From Symbiodinium natans (lineage: Eukaryota; Sar; Dinophyceae; Suessiales; Symbiodiniaceae), in the NCBI GenBank assembly GCA_905221605.1, contig CAJNDS010000224.1, positions 250,001 to 306,584 of the forward strand: 56,584 nt of DNA, in the 5' to 3' direction. The notes beneath the pieces are model-generated. The model was not told where the DNA came from and ran no database searches. It saw only the letters and a program-made list of their open reading frames with translations. Position numbers and translations under genes: made by a program. The stretch's first letter is position 1. Each line of letters begins with the position of its first letter. This document shows positions 32,901 to 40,502 of the stretch, piece by piece.

Positions 32901-34705
32901 TTGTGTCTAGTTGCTTGTGTTGAGAAAGCTAAGTGTTGCTTATCAGCATTCGGGTTGCCTATAAGCACTACGTAGCGGGAGGGGAGTGGGAGTGGGGGGG
33001 GGGGGGGGCGTTTCCCAACACATCCCAACATAACATAGCAAGACCCCCACCCCCCCCCCCCCCCCCACCCATCCCAGCTCTGTTGCCCAGGTATCTCGAC
33101 GGCATCGTGCTGTTAACCCTAAGAACCGTAAATCCACCGATAGGTTTTAGAGACGAGCCCTGAAAAGCCCTTAAAGAAAGCCAGGGAGCGCAGCGGAGCG
33201 GAGGGGGTTGTTTTTGTTCGTGCGGGTGCTATTTTGCTACTGGCCCCGGAAGATCTTCCGGAAGGTTTTGGCTTGAAGGTTGAAGATGCCAGGGAAAAAA
33301 CTTCTCCAGGGAATCTTCCATCTCAATCTTCAAACCAGAGTCTTCCGGAGGATCTTCCGGAAAGAGTTCGGATACATATCCTGTGTCTTTCTCGCTCTCA
33401 TTTGTAGTTTGTAGAAGTGTACCTAAACCCTAAACCCTAAGCCCTAAGCCCTAAGCCCTAAGCCCTAAACCCTAAACCCTCTAGCCCTCTAACCCTCTAA
33501 CCCTCCAACCCTCTAACCCTCTAACCCTCTAACCCTCTAACCCTCTAACCCTCTAACCCTCTAACCCTCTAACCCTCTAACCCTCTAACCCTCTAACCCT
33601 CTAACCCTCTAACCCTCTAGCCCTCTAACCCTCCAACCCTCTAACCCTCTAAACCCTAAACCCTAACCCTAAACCACAAGCGGCCATGCCCCTGAGTCCA
33701 CAAGGATATGGCGTCTCCACATGGCCCGGGCTCCCAAGAAGGGTTAGGGGTTTAGGGTTAGAGTTTAGGGTTTAGGGTTTAGGGTTTAGGGTTTAGGGTT
33801 TAGGGTTTAGGGTTTAGGGTTTAGGGTTTAGGGTTTAGGGTTTAGGGTTAGGGTTTAGAGTTTAGGGTTAGAGTTTAGGGTTTAGGGTTTAAGGTTGAGA
33901 GTTTAGGGTTCAGGGTTTAGAGGGTATAGGGGGTTTAGGGGGTTTAGGGTTTAGGGTTTTCGGGTTTTAGGGTTTAGGGCTAGGGGGGCCGAAACATCAA
34001 CACTTGAGAAACTCAGGGGGCTGACTTGAGAGCTCGAGCGGATCCTGGAGTTCCAAAACAGCCTAGCCCGCACGAAAAGCCCCCCCCCCTACCGCAAAAA
34101 AAAAAAAACAAACGAAGAACAACAAAAGCAAAAACAAGCATTCTTGCCTATAAGGGCAAATTAGAGATTATCCTCTTTCAGTTGTTTGGAGGTGCTTAAG
34201 CAAATGGTGGTTTTGGACTGGGTCCCAGGCTGGTGGCCCACAGCAACAGCCCCGACAACAACCTGCAGCCCTAATGCAGTGAATCTCAGACCCCTGCCAG
34301 AATTTGGAAAGTAAAGCCCCCTCCAATTCTGTACCCCCCCCCCCATGGAAACCATGTCGGGCAATGTTGAGGGCTCTGAAAGAACTACTTTCTGGATACT
34401 CCCAGGGGTCGTTGGGTATTTCAGAAAGGTTCCCTTTAGTTGCAGTTAGGTCCCGGGTTTTATCACATTCCTTACTTGGAGGTTCGCAGGTACTTATTAC
34501 AACCCCCAGTAGCGTTATAATTCTACCTATAACCTACTTGAAAGACTTGGAGGATCCAGGGGGCTTAGAAGTACAGGTTTTTAATTGGGGGTTCTATGTA
34601 CCCAAGGAATTGGCTGTGTGGGGGACCGGACTTGCCAAGGACGAAGACGAGGAAGAAGGCGACGACCGGCCGTCGAAGAGACAAAAAAGACTCGTAAAGG
34701 ATTGA
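14008..34705 (+). CDS. F-box-like / JmjC (JMJD6-type) hydroxylase gene, multi-exon
   Basis: JmjC proteins of this type are Fe(II)/2-oxoglutarate oxygenases acting on lysines or RNA-associated proteins; plant relatives carry an N-terminal F-box. Here an F-box-like stretch (SLLGLLAGDSLGLR...VSRTAAQCLGDEAAWRAL) spans 14008-15280. The JmjC core is then read in order: YLHYMDTHE-DAEPLYLFQEF (21431-21758), DFLLEAEEPPE (23331), GWLLVGPER-SGSRWHFDPWG (24045-24786, with the iron-binding HxD), WNLLFEGEKLWAMAPPTG (25861), LLWAVQQPG-DLVFIPSGWWH (28282-29359) and NYINSS (31410). The last exon (34640-34705) gives DEDEEEGDDRPSKRQKRLVK, Asp, stop, with a nuclear-localisation-like basic cluster. The exon carrying the distal iron ligand between GWWH and NYINSS was not resolved, nor was the first coding exon. 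A minus-strand fragment and several MITEs sit in its introns. Confidence 0.75.
14640..14687 (+). CDS. F-box/JmjC gene exon, VSR..A..L
   Basis: CCCCAG acceptor, GC donor at 14688, 16 codons. Reads SLALVSRTAAQCLGDE, matching the 'l..VSr.w..l' part of an F-box. Confidence 0.65.
15245..15280 (+). CDS. F-box/JmjC gene exon, AAWRAL
   Basis: CAG|G acceptor. A GA donor (15281) follows CTG CAG. Reads AAWRALSVALLQ, so the join is GDE-AAWRAL, the F-box end. Confidence 0.55.
15962..16342 (-). pseudogene. Minus-strand coding fragment inside an intron
   Basis: Read on the - strand from about 16342: ELQDLRRTLNIAGVKIPAPE then ILRVNAGQYWRADLDVEGQL, an in-frame TAG at 16160-16162, and the same frame goes on as KFQPLLSDESPEELQPFLKT and AAILEASLMIINPQTYASLP to TAA at 15962. 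One stop in an otherwise protein-like frame, no start, and a location in the 15281-17009 intron of an opposite-strand gene suggest a decayed insertion. Product unknown. Confidence 0.55.
17010..17051 (+). CDS. F-box/JmjC gene exon, RFAGTWAAT
   Basis: TAG|G acceptor, GC donor at 17052, 14 codons: DPLLPRFAGTWAAT. Plant F-box/JmjC proteins have a 'GSW+.T' element after the F-box. The preceding intron (15281-17009) holds the minus-strand fragment. Confidence 0.5.
18030..18073 (+). CDS. Candidate exon, F-box/JmjC gene
   Basis: GAG|G acceptor, GC donor at 18074. Reads AALRSGCDASIVPR plus two bases, and is phase-compatible with its neighbours. Confidence 0.4.
18335..18380 (+). CDS. Candidate exon, F-box/JmjC gene
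   Basis: GAG|G acceptor, GT donor at 18381. Reads PAAGLATADFRRLFE. The split codon joins the 18030 exon as Arg. Confidence 0.42.
19162..19240 (+). CDS. Candidate exon, ends uncertain
   Basis: GAG|G acceptor. Open frame GLTTALEAQGATDLASPHGG then SPWPTSQC. Possible GC donor after GLTTALE at 19183. Not matched to a family segment. Confidence 0.3.
19636..19718. mobile_element. MITE family A copy
   Basis: TGGGATGTTCCCCCTTATA at the left and its inverted form at the right, 83 bp. Confidence 0.75.
20375..20428 (+). CDS. Candidate exon, ends uncertain
   Basis: Island reading QLSNLRASLASREPRSPD between a CCTTAAA array and a TTTAGGG array. No motif recognised. Confidence 0.3.
20755..20819 (+). CDS. 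Candidate exon, ends uncertain
   Basis: Island reading LKATVNVEASGAAAIFKRMR between G-rich arrays. No motif recognised. Confidence 0.3.
20849..20942. repeat. TTTAGGGG octamer array
   Basis: GGTTTAGG-type octamers, a variant distinct from the neighbouring TTTAGGG array at 20430-20522. Confidence 0.9.
21431..21487 (+). CDS. JmjC gene exon, KYLHYMDTHE
   Basis: AAAG acceptor, GC donor at 21488, 19 codons: LSVIRLPFDKYLHYMDTHE. Corresponds to 'mk+.kY..Ym....' before the PLYLF motif of JMJD6 proteins. The frame is open upstream as well, so the acceptor choice could move. Confidence 0.72.
21708..21758 (+). CDS. JmjC gene exon, PLYLF motif
   Basis: AAG|G acceptor, GC donor at 21759, 17 codons: DAEPLYLFQEFDPDIRE. 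'PLYLFD..F' is diagnostic for JMJD6-type JmjC domains. Confidence 0.85.
22300..22495. mobile_element. MITE family B copy split by a telomere-like block
   Basis: Left end TACTTGGAGGTTCATGG is interrupted at 22316 by nine TTTAGGG units and resumes at 22380 with GGTTCATGGTACTTAG; right end GTACCATGAACCTCCAAGTA. Confidence 0.78.
23331..23363 (+). CDS. JmjC gene exon, LLEAEEPPE
   Basis: CAG|G acceptor, GC donor at 23364, 11 codons: DFLLEAEEPPE. Lies where family members have 'kLLeDYevP'. Confidence 0.6.
23433..23531. mobile_element. MITE family C copy
   Basis: GCCCAGTGGTGCCCTTATTC ... AAAAAGGGCACT ... GTTACTGGGC. Internal and terminal parts are inverted. Confidence 0.6.
24045..24088 (+). CDS. 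JmjC gene exon, WLLVGP motif
   Basis: CAG|G acceptor (an AG at 24039-24040 is also possible), GC donor at 24089. Reads GFVGLDGWLLVGPE plus two bases. Equivalent to 'YRW.+iGP' ahead of the iron site. Confidence 0.75.
24113..24258. mobile_element. MITE family E copy with telomere-like block inside
   Basis: Inverted ends GTTCTTAGTAGGGAATGAGG and CCTGATTCCCGACTAAGAAC. A TTTAGGG block at 24147-24180 separates two near copies of GGAATGAGGGAA..TTAGGG.CCT. Confidence 0.65.
24742..24786 (+). CDS. JmjC gene exon, iron-binding HxD
   Basis: CAG|G acceptor, GC donor at 24787. Reads SGSRWHFDPWGTAA plus a split Trp codon. H-F-D is the first part of the Fe(II) facial triad and 'HFDPWGT.AWN' is the JMJD6-type core. 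Confidence 0.88.
25560..26380. repeat. CCCTATAAA-type arrays
   Basis: Degenerate nonamer repeats on both sides of the JmjC exon at 25861. Confidence 0.8.
25861..25930 (+). CDS. JmjC gene exon, cofactor Lys/W segment
   Basis: AAG|G acceptor, GC donor at 25931. Reads NLLFEGEKLWAMAPPTGSPP then GVE, matching 'NALvsG.KrW.lfPP..pPGV'. The Lys before LW fits the 2-oxoglutarate-contacting lysine of the family. Confidence 0.85.
26403..26423 (+). CDS. JmjC gene microexon, 21 bp
   Basis: GAG acceptor, GC donor at 26424, 7 codons: WSARVRG. In phase it gives GVE-WSARVRG, where relatives have 'EW+...Y'. Confidence 0.45.
26455..26720. repeat. CCCTAAA then CCCTGAA array
   Basis: About 24 CCCTAAA units, six CCCTGAA units, then CCCTAAA with the junction CCCTAAATAAACCC. 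Confidence 0.95.
26988..27214. mobile_element. Longer MITE family A copy
   Basis: TGGGATGTTCACCCTTATAC at the left, CAGGGGGAACATCCCA at the right, with 190 bp of unrelated interior. Confidence 0.55.
27586..27621 (+). CDS. JmjC gene exon, RRYYAAPPAL
   Basis: CAG acceptor, GC donor at 27622, 12 codons: SARRYYAAPPAL. It would link to KLLWAVQQPGD, the family segment before the second beta-barrel half. Confidence 0.55.
28282..28309 (+). CDS. JmjC gene microexon, LLWAVQQPG
   Basis: GAG acceptor and GA donor (28310). Reads KLLWAVQQP plus one base, which completes Gly and runs into DLVFIPSGWWH, the classic 'ecvQ.pGD.vFvP.GWWH'. Confidence 0.75.
28552..28800. repeat. Tandem repeat of a unit about 90-120 bp
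   Basis: Two and a half copies of a unit with AACACTGGT.TT.ACAG.GTT, CCTCTTTGCACAACAT, GCAAAAGG, CGCAAGCGTTTA.GTCTTT and GTGAACATGG. Confidence 0.75.
29319..29359 (+). CDS. JmjC gene exon, GDLVFIPSGWWH
   Basis: CAG|G acceptor, GC donor at 29360. Reads (G)DLVFIPSGWWHCT, a diagnostic JmjC strand. Confidence 0.87.
30637..30736. mobile_element. MITE family C copy
   Basis: CCAGTGGTGCCCTTATTCCC ... AAAAAAGGGCACC ... AACTGGGC. Closely similar to the copy at 23433. Confidence 0.65.
31410..31434 (+). CDS. JmjC gene exon, QNYINSS
   Basis: CAG|G acceptor. Reads (x)NYINSSVP with a GT donor candidate near 31435. Family members have 'iTQNY.s.sNl' here, so the missing previous exon should end in ...TQ. 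Confidence 0.55.
31809..31868 (+). CDS. Candidate exon, F-box/JmjC gene 3' part
   Basis: Starts near a CCCCCAG. Reads MTKVTTSFERRARCPAAG. Not recognised; charged and non-repetitive. Ends are estimates. Confidence 0.28.
32390..32706. repeat. CCCTAAA array
   Basis: The longest pure C-strand array of the window, before the candidate exon at 32719. Confidence 0.95.
32719..32790 (+). CDS. Candidate exon, F-box/JmjC gene 3' part
   Basis: Island between a 310-bp CCCTAAA array and TTTAGGG. Reads AMAAQLKRWRLGQEVFSAER. Ends are estimates. Confidence 0.35.
33246..33362. repeat. Palindrome pair CCGGAAGATCTTCCGG
   Basis: A perfect 16-bp palindrome at 33246-33261 and a near copy TTCCGGAGGATCTTCCGGAA at 33343-33362 bracket a stretch rich in GGAAGATTG-type inverted words. 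Confidence 0.7.
33421..33676. repeat. CCCTCTAA octamer array
   Basis: About 20 copies of CCCTCTAA (33479-33654) with two scattered single-base variants, flanked by CCCTAAA/CCCTAAG. Confidence 0.95.
33685..33743 (+). CDS. Candidate exon, F-box/JmjC gene 3' part
   Basis: Island reading SGHAPESTRIWRLHMARAPK between a CCCTCTAA array and a TTTAGGG array. Ends are estimates. Confidence 0.33.
33725..33985. repeat. TTTAGGG array
   Basis: G-strand array after the candidate exon at 33685. Confidence 0.95.
34640..34705 (+). CDS. F-box/JmjC gene last exon, acidic/basic tail
   Basis: AAG|G acceptor. 22 codons including TGA at 34703-34705: DEDEEEGDDRPSKRQKRLVK then Asp and stop. The basic cluster SKRQKR looks like a nuclear localisation signal, consistent with a JmjC protein. 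Confidence 0.68.
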   Translation, partial: DEDEEEGDDRPSKRQKRLVKD

Positions 34706-35353
34706 CGTGTGGGGTTTTAGGGGTTTCGGGTTAAGCGGTTAGGGGTTTAGGGTTTAGGGTCTAGAGTCTTTGCTTTCGTATATTCTTCGGTCACCCCTGT
34801 TTGAGGCGGAGCTTTTCAGTTTAATGGGCCCCTGGCGCACCATAAACGTTGCTACAGGGCCCGCAACCCCACTCCATAACAGATCCATACCTAAACCCTA
34901 AACCCGAAACCCTAAACCCTAAACTCTAAACCCTAATCCCTAAACCCTAAACCCTAAGGCGTGCCTGGTTGCTTTTTACAAACATGGCGATGCGAAGAGA
35001 CGTGCCGGAAGAGTTCCTAAGGTAGACTCGGGTAGTTTCTGTAAGCATGCGAACCGCAGGTGGTTTAGGGTTTAGGGTTTAGGGTTTAGGGTTTAGGGTT
35101 TACGTCGTGTCTCGCGGCACGAGCTGTCATGAATGTGCATGCACTTACCGTGCCATGCTGTCCCGAAGCGAGGTCCCAAATACGAATGTAATACTAACTT
35201 GAGCTATGTTCGATTAATGATGAGGCCATTGAAGCCCGAAGCGCCGACAAATGCCAAGCAAAGCTCGCATCACGGACCGCGGCGTTGCTCACCTCCAGCT
35301 CGGCTCAGGCAACTCTTGAGGATCTGTTGTTGAGGTAGGCGCTCAGATCGACG
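34706..35353. other. Intergenic region between the JmjC gene and the Thr-rich gene
   Basis: Contains short TTTAGGG (34735-34765, 35060-35102) and CCCTAAA (34888-34960) arrays. No promoter element can be named. The frame at 35133-35333 is not convincing. Confidence 0.4.
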
Positions 35354-35895
35354 ATGTCGCGCGCAGTGCTACTTGCTTGCCTTGTGTGCAGCGCTGCTGC
35401 GGGTACGGTCGAAGTCTACATGCGCGATTTCAGTGACTCGCAGTGCACCGGTACGATCAGGCACACGCGGAACTTCACTCTTGGAGTTTGCAGCACTGAT
35501 GCAGAGACTGGTGTAACACAGCCGGTAAGGTGAACTACAGCTGGATGGTTACGTGCAACTCCGACAACGAGATCGTGGTAGTCAGCCACTTCGCTCCAGG
35601 CTGCATGGGCACGTCCGACGGAACCGACCGCCAATCCGGGACATACACGCCCAACCTTGCCGGCTGCACAAACCCCATGTGGATGGAAGGGAGGGCGAGC
35701 ATGAACGCCACCCTTGATGCCGGCGACTGTGGCACCACTACAACAACCTCGACCACGACCACGACGACAACCGGAAATGACACGACGACAACTGGAGCAT
35801 CAACTTCAGCAGGCGCGGCAGCTACATCAGGAAGCAGCGGCTGGGGCAATGTTCTGCCTAACCTTGTGGCCATGTCCTTCCTGGCCATGTGTTGA
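35354..35895 (+). CDS. Secreted/anchored Thr-rich protein gene, one frameshift
   Basis: The ATG at 35354 opens MSRAVLLACLVCSAAAGTVE, a good signal peptide. Then come Cys-containing segments (DSQCTGTIRHT, LGVCSTDA), a Ser/Asn region (NYSWMVTCNSDNE, CMGTSDGT, AGCTNPMW), a linker TTTTTSTTTTTTT, and a hydrophobic end WGNVLPNLVAMSFLAMC before TGA (35893-35895) that resembles a GPI- or membrane-anchor signal. Up to about 35527 the frame is that of the ATG and meets TGA at 35531; from about 35500 the frame one step over is open to the end. So one indel, real or a sequencing error, lies between 35497 and 35531. No intron is apparent, and a GTAAG at 35525 has no in-frame acceptor. Thr-only linkers are common in dinoflagellate secreted proteins. 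Function unknown. Confidence 0.6.
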
Positions 35896-36320
35896 GCTGA
35901 ATTGTGTGCTCATTTACTGAGCTGAGGCCAAACACCCATGATGCAATGGGTGTAATTAAAAAAAAAGGCAGCTGATTCAAACCAATCCCCGTGCATTGGA
36001 GACGAACTGTGAGCTGTGTTCTTCATAACTATCAAGATGTTCGTTGTGATTGTCTTTTTCTTCTTGTCGATCGTCATCGTTACAAATAAATAACTGTTCC
36101 TGTTGTTGCCTGTGTTGGAGCCGTAGCACGGATTGTTTTGATCCTCAGCTGCGCACGGAGCATGATGCACTACGAATTCTCCTTCCTAGTGCGGTTGACT
36201 GGATGCTGCTGTCCCCAAAGGTAACGATGTAAACATAATTTGACGGCAGGAACCCAGTTGCGCAGTTGGCTACCGATCAAGCCCAACAAACGTGTGGGTG
36301 GAACTGTGCAGACAGGAAAA
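35896..36320. other. Probable 3' UTR and downstream spacer
   Basis: Unique, AT-richer sequence after the stop, with no telomere-like repeat. Small frames here look random. Confidence 0.35.
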
Positions 36321-36830
36321 CAGGCTCAAGCCCTAAGCCCGAAGCCCTAAGCCCTAAGCCCTAAGCCCTAAAACCTAAACCCTAAACCCTAAACCCTAAA
36401 CCCTAAACTCTAAACCCTAAACCCTAAACCCTAAACTCTAAACCCTAAACCCTAAACCCTATCAGCTGGGCGTTGGTCCCTTTGCCTGAGCGCCGAAACG
36501 CCATAAGCCTCGACCCTGAAGTCCTCAAGCCTAACAGCCCCATGGCCTTTAGAAAGCCCTACCGCCCTAAACCACACGAGAACCCAAACCCCCCAAAAAT
36601 CCAAAGCCCTCAAGCGCAAAAAACCGCAAACACCCCCAAACGCTGTAAACCCTGAACCTGGTTTAGGGTTCAGGGCTTAGTGTGCTGAAGAATCCTGTGT
36701 GACCCTAAGCCCTAAGCCTTCTGGCTATTGGTTGCCATCATTACCCTTCTTTTCTTCTAGTTTTCAGTTCACTGAGGAGTTTTGCTGATTCCCGTTCCAA
36801 AGGGGCACTGCATTAAATCCTTCTTGGAGG

Positions 36831-36965
36831 TTCATGGTACTTAGTAGCTAATTCTAGCTGTCCATATACCCCAATTGTAATCCCCCTAAGTCTAGTTACT
36901 TAGGCGACAATTGGGTTGCAAGTACAGTTATAATTTGTTACTACGTACCAGGAATCCCCAAGTAG
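36831..36965. mobile_element. MITE family B copy
   Basis: TTCTTGGAGGTTCATGGTAC ... TACCAGGAATCCCCAAGTA, mildly degenerate ends. Confidence 0.65.
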
Positions 36966-37591
36966 TTCTCATGCCCAGGTCTAGGGATGGCAAGGGGAAG
37001 ACCTCGGCAACCATTAGGCGCTTGCACCTACACGGCAGATCATATGAACCCTATATAAACCCTACATAAAGCCTACATAAACCCTATATAAACCCTGTAT
37101 AAACCCTAAGGTGTGAGAGAGGCCTTTCTTCTGAAGCAGGTTTCGGCCGCCCCAAAGCCGCAAGTCACTTGGGGAATGAGGGTCGACAGTTTTACCCACC
37201 CAGTATGCAGATGTTCACCTGCTCGCCTTGCCATAAACCCTAAACCCTAAACCGTAGACCCTAAACCCTACACCCTAGACCCTAAACCCTAACCCTAAAC
37301 TGCCGCAGCTTGTCCCAAGCTTGCAATTTTTTGTGGGGTAGCGTCCGGAGATACGGGGTTCTCCATCTGCTGACCATTTTGAGAAGCCAGGCGCCGTAGG
37401 GGCAGGATGTCTCTTGGGGCAGACTCCCAAGTACCATCAACCCACCAGCCCTCAGGGTTTAGGGTTTAGAGTTTAGGGTTTAGGGCTTAGGGCTCAGGGT
37501 TTAGGGTTCAGGGTTAAGGGTTTAGGGTTCAGGGTTTAGGGTCTCGAGTCTTAGGGTTTAGGGTCTAGGGGTTTAGGGTTGAGGGCTGCTA

Positions 37592-37687
37592 GGACCCAGA
37601 TCACTTTTTTAGGGGTTTGGGTTCCCTCGTTAGCCCCTTAACACCAAAAAGGGGCACTCTGTTTGTTCCTAGGTTACTCTTGGGTCT
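37592..37687. mobile_element. MITE family C copy
   Basis: GGACCCAGATCACTTTTTTA ... AAAAAGGGGCACTC ... TTACTCTTGGGTCT. Confidence 0.5.
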
Positions 37688-39246
37688 AGTTTCTGGCACT
37701 TGCACCAACTGGGTACCAATGCGGTACCCTGGTAGTAACATCGGCAAACACTTTTTGCTCCGGCACCTACCGATTCGCAGGTGCCTCCGATGAGAAAGAT
37801 CTAAGCCACCCACTGTGGCCAGTTTCAGGGATGGCTGAAAGGTGCAGCCAAGCTCTCTCCCCCGCAAATACTGAATGTGCATTATTGGTATTCTTCTTCT
37901 TATTTTTATGCACTATGACAAACTCCAAACCCTAGACCCTAGACCCTAAACCCGAAACCCTAAACCCTAAACCCTAAACCCTAAATACAGTATCATGCGC
38001 CGTTTTGTCCCCCCCCCCCCCAAGGCGGCGGATCGAAGCTCGCCGAGTGGCAATGGTCCTGGGCTTGCTGCTCTCGGACAGTGCCCGAAAGGGGGCGGGG
38101 GTTTCATGGTTTCGGTTTAGGGTTTAGGGATTATAGGGTTTAGGATTTAGGGTTCAGGGTTTAGGGTGTAGGATTTAGGGTTTAGGGCTTAGGGTTTAGG
38201 GTTTCGGGGGTTTCAAGCGCAGGTTTTTGCCCGAAAGCGTGGCCAGGGGTATTCAGCGGAGGTGGTTTTCGATATCGTTGACGCGTAGATTGATGTCAAA
38301 ATGGATGATGCATGGATGCATGGCGTGATGGATTTCATGGATTTCCGAGCATGATTCTGATGCATTTGGTGGGAGCCACCGCCGCACCTCCGCAAAATTG
38401 CGCTGGCGTGTCCCGAAAGTATTTTGAGCCACGATTCAAGACCACCATCTCGGCGCCAGTGACGCGGCAGCGATGTGGGGCAGGTGTTTGAAGACAACTA
38501 CGAGTGATGCCTTAGATCTGCACTCTACTGCGACCTGTCCTCCTTATTGGCACGCTTCCGAAAAGGTGCTTTTGCCTCGATATGGATCGAACGCCCATGC
38601 CCCATGGAGGAAAGGGCCTTCTTTCACGCTCCCAAAAATCTGCGAGCCTACACCCTGGCGAGGCTGTGCGAAGCGCGAAACAGCCTAACAGCGGCATGGC
38701 AAAGACAAAGAAACAGCCCAACAGCAACAACCTCTCCTCGATCATCTCGACGAGGGAAAAACCCTTCATGCCAACCAACTGCTGGCCTCGCGCAGGGGTA
38801 TAGGGTTTAGGGTTTAGGGTTTAGGGTCGTTGTTGTCAGCAGCCACGGCTGGTGAAGAAGCTACGGACGAGGCTCCTGAAAACCTTGCGCCTTGTGCTCG
38901 TGGACCAGGCTTAGCCAGGTCTCACGGCGGGGCCATGACTCGCCCGATCCATTGAGAGGGTCGTCGTTCGCTCTAGGGTCACGCCAACGCCACGGCACCC
39001 CGGTGAACGCCGAGAGGGTTGTCCTTCGTGGCCAGAACGCCTTGAAAGGGGGTGTGGAAGGAGGGGTTTGCGCGATTGGGCGGGGAGAGGGGGGGGGGGG
39101 GGTGGTGCCGTAGGCATGGTTTAGGCAGTTTCCGCGATCTGGGCCGGCTTGAGAATCGCAGCTGTGCCCTCTACTGCCGGCCACGTGCTAAACCCTAAAC
39201 CCTGAACCCGAAACCCGAAACCCTAAACCCTAAACCCTAAACCCTA

Positions 39247-39349
39247 AAGTCTCTGGAGGATCTAAATCGCCTTCGGGTGCACGACCAAGTCTATGTCATC
39301 GTTCAGGCGCCGGTGTCGATGATGTTCGGGCCGAAGACGGGTCAATCTC
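39247..39349 (+). CDS. Candidate exon, unassigned
   Basis: Open, protein-like island: SLEDLNRLRVHDQVYVIVQA then PVSMMFGPKTG. Not recognised; could be an upstream exon of the sterol reductase gene or another gene. Confidence 0.35.
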
Positions 39350-39374
39350 GGAGTGAGGATCCCCAAGCTGTATT

Positions 39375-39492
39375 AACCCTAAACCCTAAACCCTAAACCC
39401 TAAACCCTAAACCCTAAACCCTAAACCCTAAACCCTATGCCCTAAACCCTAAACCCTAAACCCTAAACCCTAAACCCTAAACCCTAAACCCT
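39375..39492. repeat. CCCTAAA array flanked by a 23-bp direct repeat
   Basis: GGAGTGAGGATCCCCAAGCT... occurs at 39350-39372 and again at 39514-39536, on either side of the array. Confidence 0.9.
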
Positions 39493-39589
39493 GTATAGTG
39501 TATGAACGGCCGAGGAGTGAGGATCCCCAAGCTGTAGAGTGTGCCACAAACTCCAAGCCCCCCCTTAAAAGAGCCTTTTGTGCAAGAGG

Positions 39590-39733
39590 CAAAAACCCTA
39601 AACCCTAAACCCTAAACCCTAAACCCTGAACCCTGAACCCTGAACCCTGAACCCTGAACCCTGAACCCTGAACCCTAAACCCTAAACCCTAAACCCTAAA
39701 TAAACCCTAAACCCTAAGCCCTAAACCCTAAAA
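39590..39733. repeat. CCCTAAA/CCCTGAA array with TAAATAAACCC junction
   Basis: Same order of variants and the same rare junction as the array at 26455-26720. Confidence 0.93.
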
Positions 39734-40455
39734 TGAGTTGAGAGAGGCAACCGTCTTCCTGCCCATCTCCCTTGTGATTTGCGTCGTTGAGTGGAGTCGA
39801 GGGACCCGGAGGAAGCCACAGCTTGCTATAGCAGGCGGGGCTTCGGGTTTCGGGTTTGTGGTTTGGGGTTTAGGGTTTAGGGTTGCCCGGAGGATTTCAT
39901 CCCCACCCCCTTATGGTAACCCCCCCCCCCCCCGCTAATATTACATACCCCAGTATCGTTATGTAATAGTATACTGGGGGGGGGATTAATTAACATTAGG
40001 GGGATCAGCGGGGGTTCGGGAGCCAACCGTTAAGATCCTGTACTTCAGCACCCCCAAAATATCCTCACAAAGAACCCTAAGCCCTGAAGCAGAAGCCTTA
40101 AGACACCTTTCAACGCGTTCCCCGACGACCTTGGACCTGAACAACGCAACATGACCACCCTGAACCCTTGAATCTAAACCCTAAACCCCCCAACAGCTCT
40201 TGAGTAGAAAATCGGAAAGAGACCAACCCTAAACCCTAAACCCTAAGCCCTAAACACTAAACCCTAAACCCTAAACACAGCATGTGAGTAGGCCCCACGG
40301 GCTTCTGCCTGCCAACTCTCCGGTCTAGAGGTTTGGCGATTGGGGTCTGCAGAGAGGGGTTAGGGCCGGGAGGTTTTTTTGGTTTAGGGTTTAGGGTTTA
40401 GGGTTAAGAGGGGTTGAGGTCCAACACAACAGATCCTGCATCCGGCTCTTGTCAG

Positions 40456-40502
40456 GCGATGCTCGAGATCAGCATGCCCTTCGCCTCCGCACACACAGTC
40501 TG
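40456..40502 (+). CDS. Candidate exon, unassigned
   Basis: CAG|G acceptor and GC donor at 40503. Reads AMLEISMPFASAHTV. Possible N-terminal exon of the sterol reductase. Confidence 0.3.

Noticed and set aside
39936-39944. TAATATTAC, the replication-origin nonamer of circular Rep viruses
   Set aside because: It is not at the apex of a suitable stem (it overlaps the arm of the TATTACATA/TATGTAATA inverted repeat), no Rep gene is nearby, and a chance match is likely.
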